NCBI GenBank assembly: GCA_012961305.1 | Contig: DTZQ01000627.1 | Coordinates: 1-9,166 of the forward strand | DNA length: 9,166 nt | DNA from: Armatimonadota bacterium | GTDB taxonomy: Bacteria; Armatimonadota; UBA10988; DTZQ01 | Reading direction: 5' to 3' | In this document: one piece after another, positions 6,933 through 9,166 of the stretch | How the letters are laid out: each line of letters opens with the position of its first letter | Numbering within the stretch: the first letter of the stretch is position 1 | Translations under genes and position numbers: made by a program | Notes under the pieces: generated by a model | Databases searched by the model: none | The model's input: the letters and a program-made list of their open reading frames with translations, nothing else | Told to the model about the DNA's origin: nothing

Positions 6933-6981
6933 TTAGCAGTTGGCCTTTAGGGCGTGATGCGTGACTCAGGTTGACTGCTAA
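6933..6981. repeat. Inverted repeat TTAGCAGT...ACTGCTAA enclosing a heptamer pair
   Basis: TTAGCAGT (6933-6940) and ACTGCTAA (6974-6981) form a perfect 8-base-pair inverted repeat around a 33-base loop. The loop contains GCGTGAT-GCGTGAC (6952-6965), a near-perfect heptamer pair. It fills most of the 100-base gap between the jelly-roll protein and the aminotransferase. It could be an operator, an mRNA stem before the aminotransferase leader, or a remnant of a small repeat element. No T-tract is present. Confidence 0.5.
6952..6965. repeat. Heptamer pair GCGTGAT-GCGTGAC
   Basis: Two adjacent 7-base units differing only in the last base. The unit is one base different from the GCGGGAT unit of the triple repeat at the left window edge. 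Confidence 0.5.
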
Positions 6982-6996
6982 ATAAGCATGTGGTTA

Positions 6997-7686
6997 TTAC
7001 CCATCCCCCGGCACGTAAAGCCGGAAATCGTCGAAATAGGCCAGGTCGTCGAAGGAACCCAATCCCACTCGTCCCTTCAGAAAGGTCCTGTCTTTTGCGG
7101 TCAAGATGGGCGTTTCCAGGTCGTCAATATAGGCCCTAATTTCGCCCCTACGGACGTTGCGTTCCACCTTCAACCAGTGGTAGGCCTGGTCCTGCAGGCG
7201 GGCTATAGGCTTGGCCTCCCGGTGGATGGGCGTGCGGTCGCGGCCGTTGACGATGTGAATGGCATTGTGCACTCGGTCGCTCAGGCCGGAGAAGTGGACG
7301 TAGTAGAAATGCGTTTCGTCGCGGTAGCCGAAGAAAATACACACGTCCCGGCCGCTCGGCCCCGGCGGGGTCAGACATCGGGCCCGCACCGTGAGCACGA
7401 AATCGCCCACTTCCACACCCTTCAACAGGGCCCGCCCCGTCGGAGCACGCACCTTTCCCTGCCGGCCCGGCCGCTTCAGGTGGTAGGCCCAACTGTCTTG
7501 GTCAAAGGCTACCTCCCATTGGCTTTCCGCCCGCGGTTCCCAACGAGCGGCCCGCCGGTCCTCGAAATCGTCTGCATAAAGCAATTTCATCCCCGGCGGA
7601 AGGTGGAAGTCCGGCGGCGCCGGGTTCTGCTTTACCCCTCCCCCCACCGCCAGGGCTGCTAAAATTAGCCCTGATGCGCGTCCCAT
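6997..7686 (-). CDS. Exported concanavalin-A-like (jelly-roll) domain protein
   Basis: A 229-residue protein with a short signal peptide (MGRAS followed by LILAALAVGGG, about 1-17) without a lipobox cysteine, then a single beta-rich domain. The pattern resembles the ConA-like lectin/glucanase (LamG or DUF1080-like) fold: YADDFED near the start (38-44), WEPRAESQWEV, alternating beta strands such as DVCIFFGYRD and HFYYVHFSG, and a closing GRVGLGSFDDLAYFDDFRLY. Such domains bind or cleave glycans, but no glycosidase catalytic motif is evident. The frame reaches an ATG at 7755, but the ATG at 7686 is preferred because GGAGGAGGG lies five bases upstream and it gives a proper signal peptide. It follows the M24-fold gene by 72 bases and probably shares its transcript. 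Its job is unknown; carbohydrate binding outside the membrane is the best guess. Confidence 0.65.
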   Translation of the reverse strand: MGRASGLILAALAVGGGVKQNPAPPDFHLPPGMKLLYADDFEDRRAARWEPRAESQWEVAFDQDSWAYHLKRPGRQGKVRAPTGRALLKGVEVGDFVLTVRARCLTPPGPSGRDVCIFFGYRDETHFYYVHFSGLSDRVHNAIHIVNGRDRTPIHREAKPIARLQDQAYHWLKVERNVRRGEIRAYIDDLETPILTAKDRTFLKGRVGLGSFDDLAYFDDFRLYVPGDG

Positions 7687-7758
7687 AACTGCCCTCCTCC
7701 GTTCCCCCCCGGCAGGGCAACTCGACCTGGCTTGTGGTTTACGGCGATAGGCCATAGA

Positions 7759-9117
7759 CTATTTCCCCACCAACTCCTGTACGTTGAGGGGCACTTGGTT
7801 GAAACACTCCACCCGCGGGCCGAACTTGCCCAGCGTATTTTCCACCACTACGAAATCGAAACCGGGAATGATTATGTCGTCCCAGCGGTCACCAATGCCC
7901 CGCAGGGCCACGTCCAACATGGTGACAATCTGGTGCCCCAACGGCTCCCGCGAATCCAGGGTGATGGCCCCGTAGAACTCCTGACATTCCGTATAGCCTG
8001 CGTTGTGAGTGCCCGTGTAGGGCTTCTGCCGGGCCAAATCAATTTTCCGGCCCAGGCGGCGAGATACTTCATCGGATTTGCGGGCGAAGAAATCCACCAA
8101 GGCTTTCTCCTGCAAATAGGCCGGTTTGTTGTGCCGAGCCACGTCCAGGTAAGCCTCGTACCCGACTTGGTAGGCTTCCTCCACCAGGCGGAACCAGTAC
8201 TGCTGCTCCGCCGTCACCTTCGCCGGGTCATCTACGGCAATCACTGAGCGGCGCAAGCAGGCGTTCAACCCGTCGCGCTTGGGAGCCACACCCAAGTGCA
8301 CGTAGTCGCCCTCGTTTATCACCCGGTTGAGGGCTTTGCCGATGAGGGTGCGGTTGGCTTCATTCGCCCCTACCATCACGTCCCAGCCCATCTCTTCTGC
8401 ACCCAGTTCCTTGGCCACCCAATAAGCCCAAGCCGCCACTTGGGTCTCCAACAGGCCCGGCTTGAGCACGGCCAACATCGCCCGCATCATGGCGTCAGCG
8501 ATTTTGTTTGCCTCGCGAATGAGGGCCATTTCAATGTCGGACTTTTCGTACTTGATTTTGTAGTACACCCCCTGCACGTCCACCAGGTTCGCCGGGCCCA
8601 CGATGCCTTCCAGGTACTCAACCACTCCGGCTGGAATCACCTGTCGCGGGGTGAGCAGGCCGACGGTTTCCACCTTTCCCCCGGCCGCTTCCTCCAGAAC
8701 CTCCTCCAGCCGCTCGGCGTTAATCGGGTATTTCTCATCGGCCAGTTGCAGGAGTTCGACCTTGTGCACTTTAGCCCGCGCTCGCGGGGCCAGTTGCTCG
8801 GCAATGTACCCTCCTTCCAGCCCAGCGATGAGGTGAAACCCCGTGGGCCCGATAGCACCGGCGACCTGTTCAATCTGAATGTTGGTGTTGCCGCCCAAGT
8901 AGGGCACATCGCCGTCGTAGTGTTCATCGGAGAAGACGAAGCCGACCGAGAGGCCTTGGGCAGCCAAAGCCTGCCATACGGCCTGCTGCCGGCGCAGGAA
9001 CTCTTCCAGGGGCACGGCCAGGGCCTTGTCCGCCGTTTCGCAGGTCTCCAGTACCCGCATCACTTTCTCGAACTCATCGCGCAATTGGGCGAGGCGTACT
9101 TCTCCTACACCAGCCAT
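7759..9117 (-). CDS. M24-family (pita-bread fold) hydrolase, predicted metal-free, creatinase/prolidase-like
   Basis: A 452-residue protein with the two-domain layout of creatinase, prolidase and aminopeptidase P: an N-terminal domain (about 1-185) and a C-terminal pita-bread domain (about 190-440). The metal ligands of M24 peptidases seem lost. The first two aspartates, normally 11 residues apart, align with G276 (in YVHLGVAP) and C287 (in LNACLRRS). The late glutamates align with hydrophobic or aspartate positions around D402 and F420. The HGIG-type histidine may be H371 in GTHNAG. This resembles creatinase, which uses the fold without metal. I therefore expect a non-peptidase hydrolase or lyase acting on a small amine. 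The ATG at 9117 has an AAGGAGGT site upstream. It is the first gene of the visible series. Family placement is firm; loss of metal is from a by-eye alignment. Confidence 0.8.
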   Translation of the reverse strand: MAGVGEVRLAQLRDEFEKVMRVLETCETADKALAVPLEEFLRRQQAVWQALAAQGLSVGFVFSDEHYDGDVPYLGGNTNIQIEQVAGAIGPTGFHLIAGLEGGYIAEQLAPRARAKVHKVELLQLADEKYPINAERLEEVLEEAAGGKVETVGLLTPRQVIPAGVVEYLEGIVGPANLVDVQGVYYKIKYEKSDIEMALIREANKIADAMMRAMLAVLKPGLLETQVAAWAYWVAKELGAEEMGWDVMVGANEANRTLIGKALNRVINEGDYVHLGVAPKRDGLNACLRRSVIAVDDPAKVTAEQQYWFRLVEEAYQVGYEAYLDVARHNKPAYLQEKALVDFFARKSDEVSRRLGRKIDLARQKPYTGTHNAGYTECQEFYGAITLDSREPLGHQIVTMLDVALRGIGDRWDDIIIPGFDFVVVENTLGKFGPRVECFNQVPLNVQELVGK

Positions 9118-9136
9118 GGTCCACCACCTCCTTAAC

Positions 9137-9166
9137 GACCTCCTCCCACCCCTGAAGGGGGTGGGC
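9137..9166 (-). mobile_element. Possible right end of an IS200/IS605-type (tnpB) element, cut by window edge
   Basis: CCCACCCC (9145-9152) and GGGGTGGG (9158-9165) form a perfect 8-base-pair hairpin with the loop TGAAG. Read on the minus strand this is GCCCACCCC, CTTCA, GGGGTGGG followed by AGGAGGTC. That pattern (GC-rich stem, CTTCA loop, then GGGAGG and GTC) is reminiscent of the hairpin at the right end of many tnpB elements, where it also ends the omega RNA. If so, tnpB would lie just outside the window on the same strand and end about 20 bases before the M24-fold start codon. Alternatives are a leader attenuator hairpin or part of an upstream terminator, though no T-tract follows. Confidence 0.4.

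Noticed and set aside
5781..6950. 389-codon open frame on the plus strand
   Set aside because: It lies antisense across the aminotransferase, which has PLP motifs and a strong SD. The plus frame shows no domain pattern and is explained by GC-rich codon use.
8296..9135. 279-codon open frame on the plus strand
   Set aside because: Antisense to the M24-fold gene; the residues look like the complement of a coding strand and no family is recognisable.
9145..9165. Intrinsic terminator at the GC-rich hairpin
   Set aside because: No T-tract follows on the minus strand, and on the plus strand the window ends one base after the stem, so the call cannot be supported.
1..9166. CRISPR array, tRNA or rRNA genes
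   Set aside because: No regularly spaced repeats of 24-40 bases and no tRNA- or rRNA-like conserved segments were seen on either strand.

Overview
The window carries nine protein-coding genes, all on the minus strand, packed with little intergenic space. Transcription therefore runs from the high-coordinate end to the low-coordinate end. The sequence is GC-rich and most starts sit behind strong purine-rich Shine-Dalgarno (SD) sites. It also has a non-pyrrolysine MttB-type methyltransferase, a MraZ-like protein and a two-cysteine-module class I fumarase. Together these suggest a Gram-positive anaerobe of the thermophilic clostridial type (Moorella or Desulfotomaculum-like). That assignment is inference from style and gene content, not from a database match.

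In transcription order, the first block (9117 to 6997) holds an M24 'pita-bread' hydrolase and an exported concanavalin-A-like jelly-roll protein. The M24 protein appears to have lost its metal ligands. About 50 bases upstream of it, at the window edge, is a perfect GC-rich hairpin that resembles the right end of an IS200/IS605-type tnpB element. After a 100-base gap holding an inverted repeat and a heptamer duplication, the second block (6896 to 3388) encodes a DegT-family PLP aminotransferase, a xylose-isomerase-like TIM-barrel isomerase with an intact metal tetrad, and an MttB-superfamily corrinoid methyltransferase. These three have gaps of about 45 bases and good ribosome binding sites, so they look like one operon.

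A 207-base gap with several stem-loops and a second heptamer duplication separates the third block (3180 to 1). This block encodes a 71-residue two-helix membrane protein (DUF3311-like), a sodium:solute symporter, a MraZ-like double SpoVT/AbrB-fold DNA-binding protein overlapping the symporter end, and the alpha part of a class I [4Fe-4S] fumarase/tartrate dehydratase overlapping the MraZ-like gene. The fumarase runs off the left edge through a triple heptamer repeat.

Taken together, the window reads as a catabolic island. A symporter would import a substrate, and the M24-fold enzyme, isomerase, aminotransferase and MttB methyltransferase would process an N-methylated, probably polyol- or sugar-like amine. 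One-carbon units would go to a corrinoid protein that is not encoded here. The substrate is not known from the sequence, and this pathway is a hypothesis. The largest gap between genes is 207 bases, so no long stretch is unexplained.
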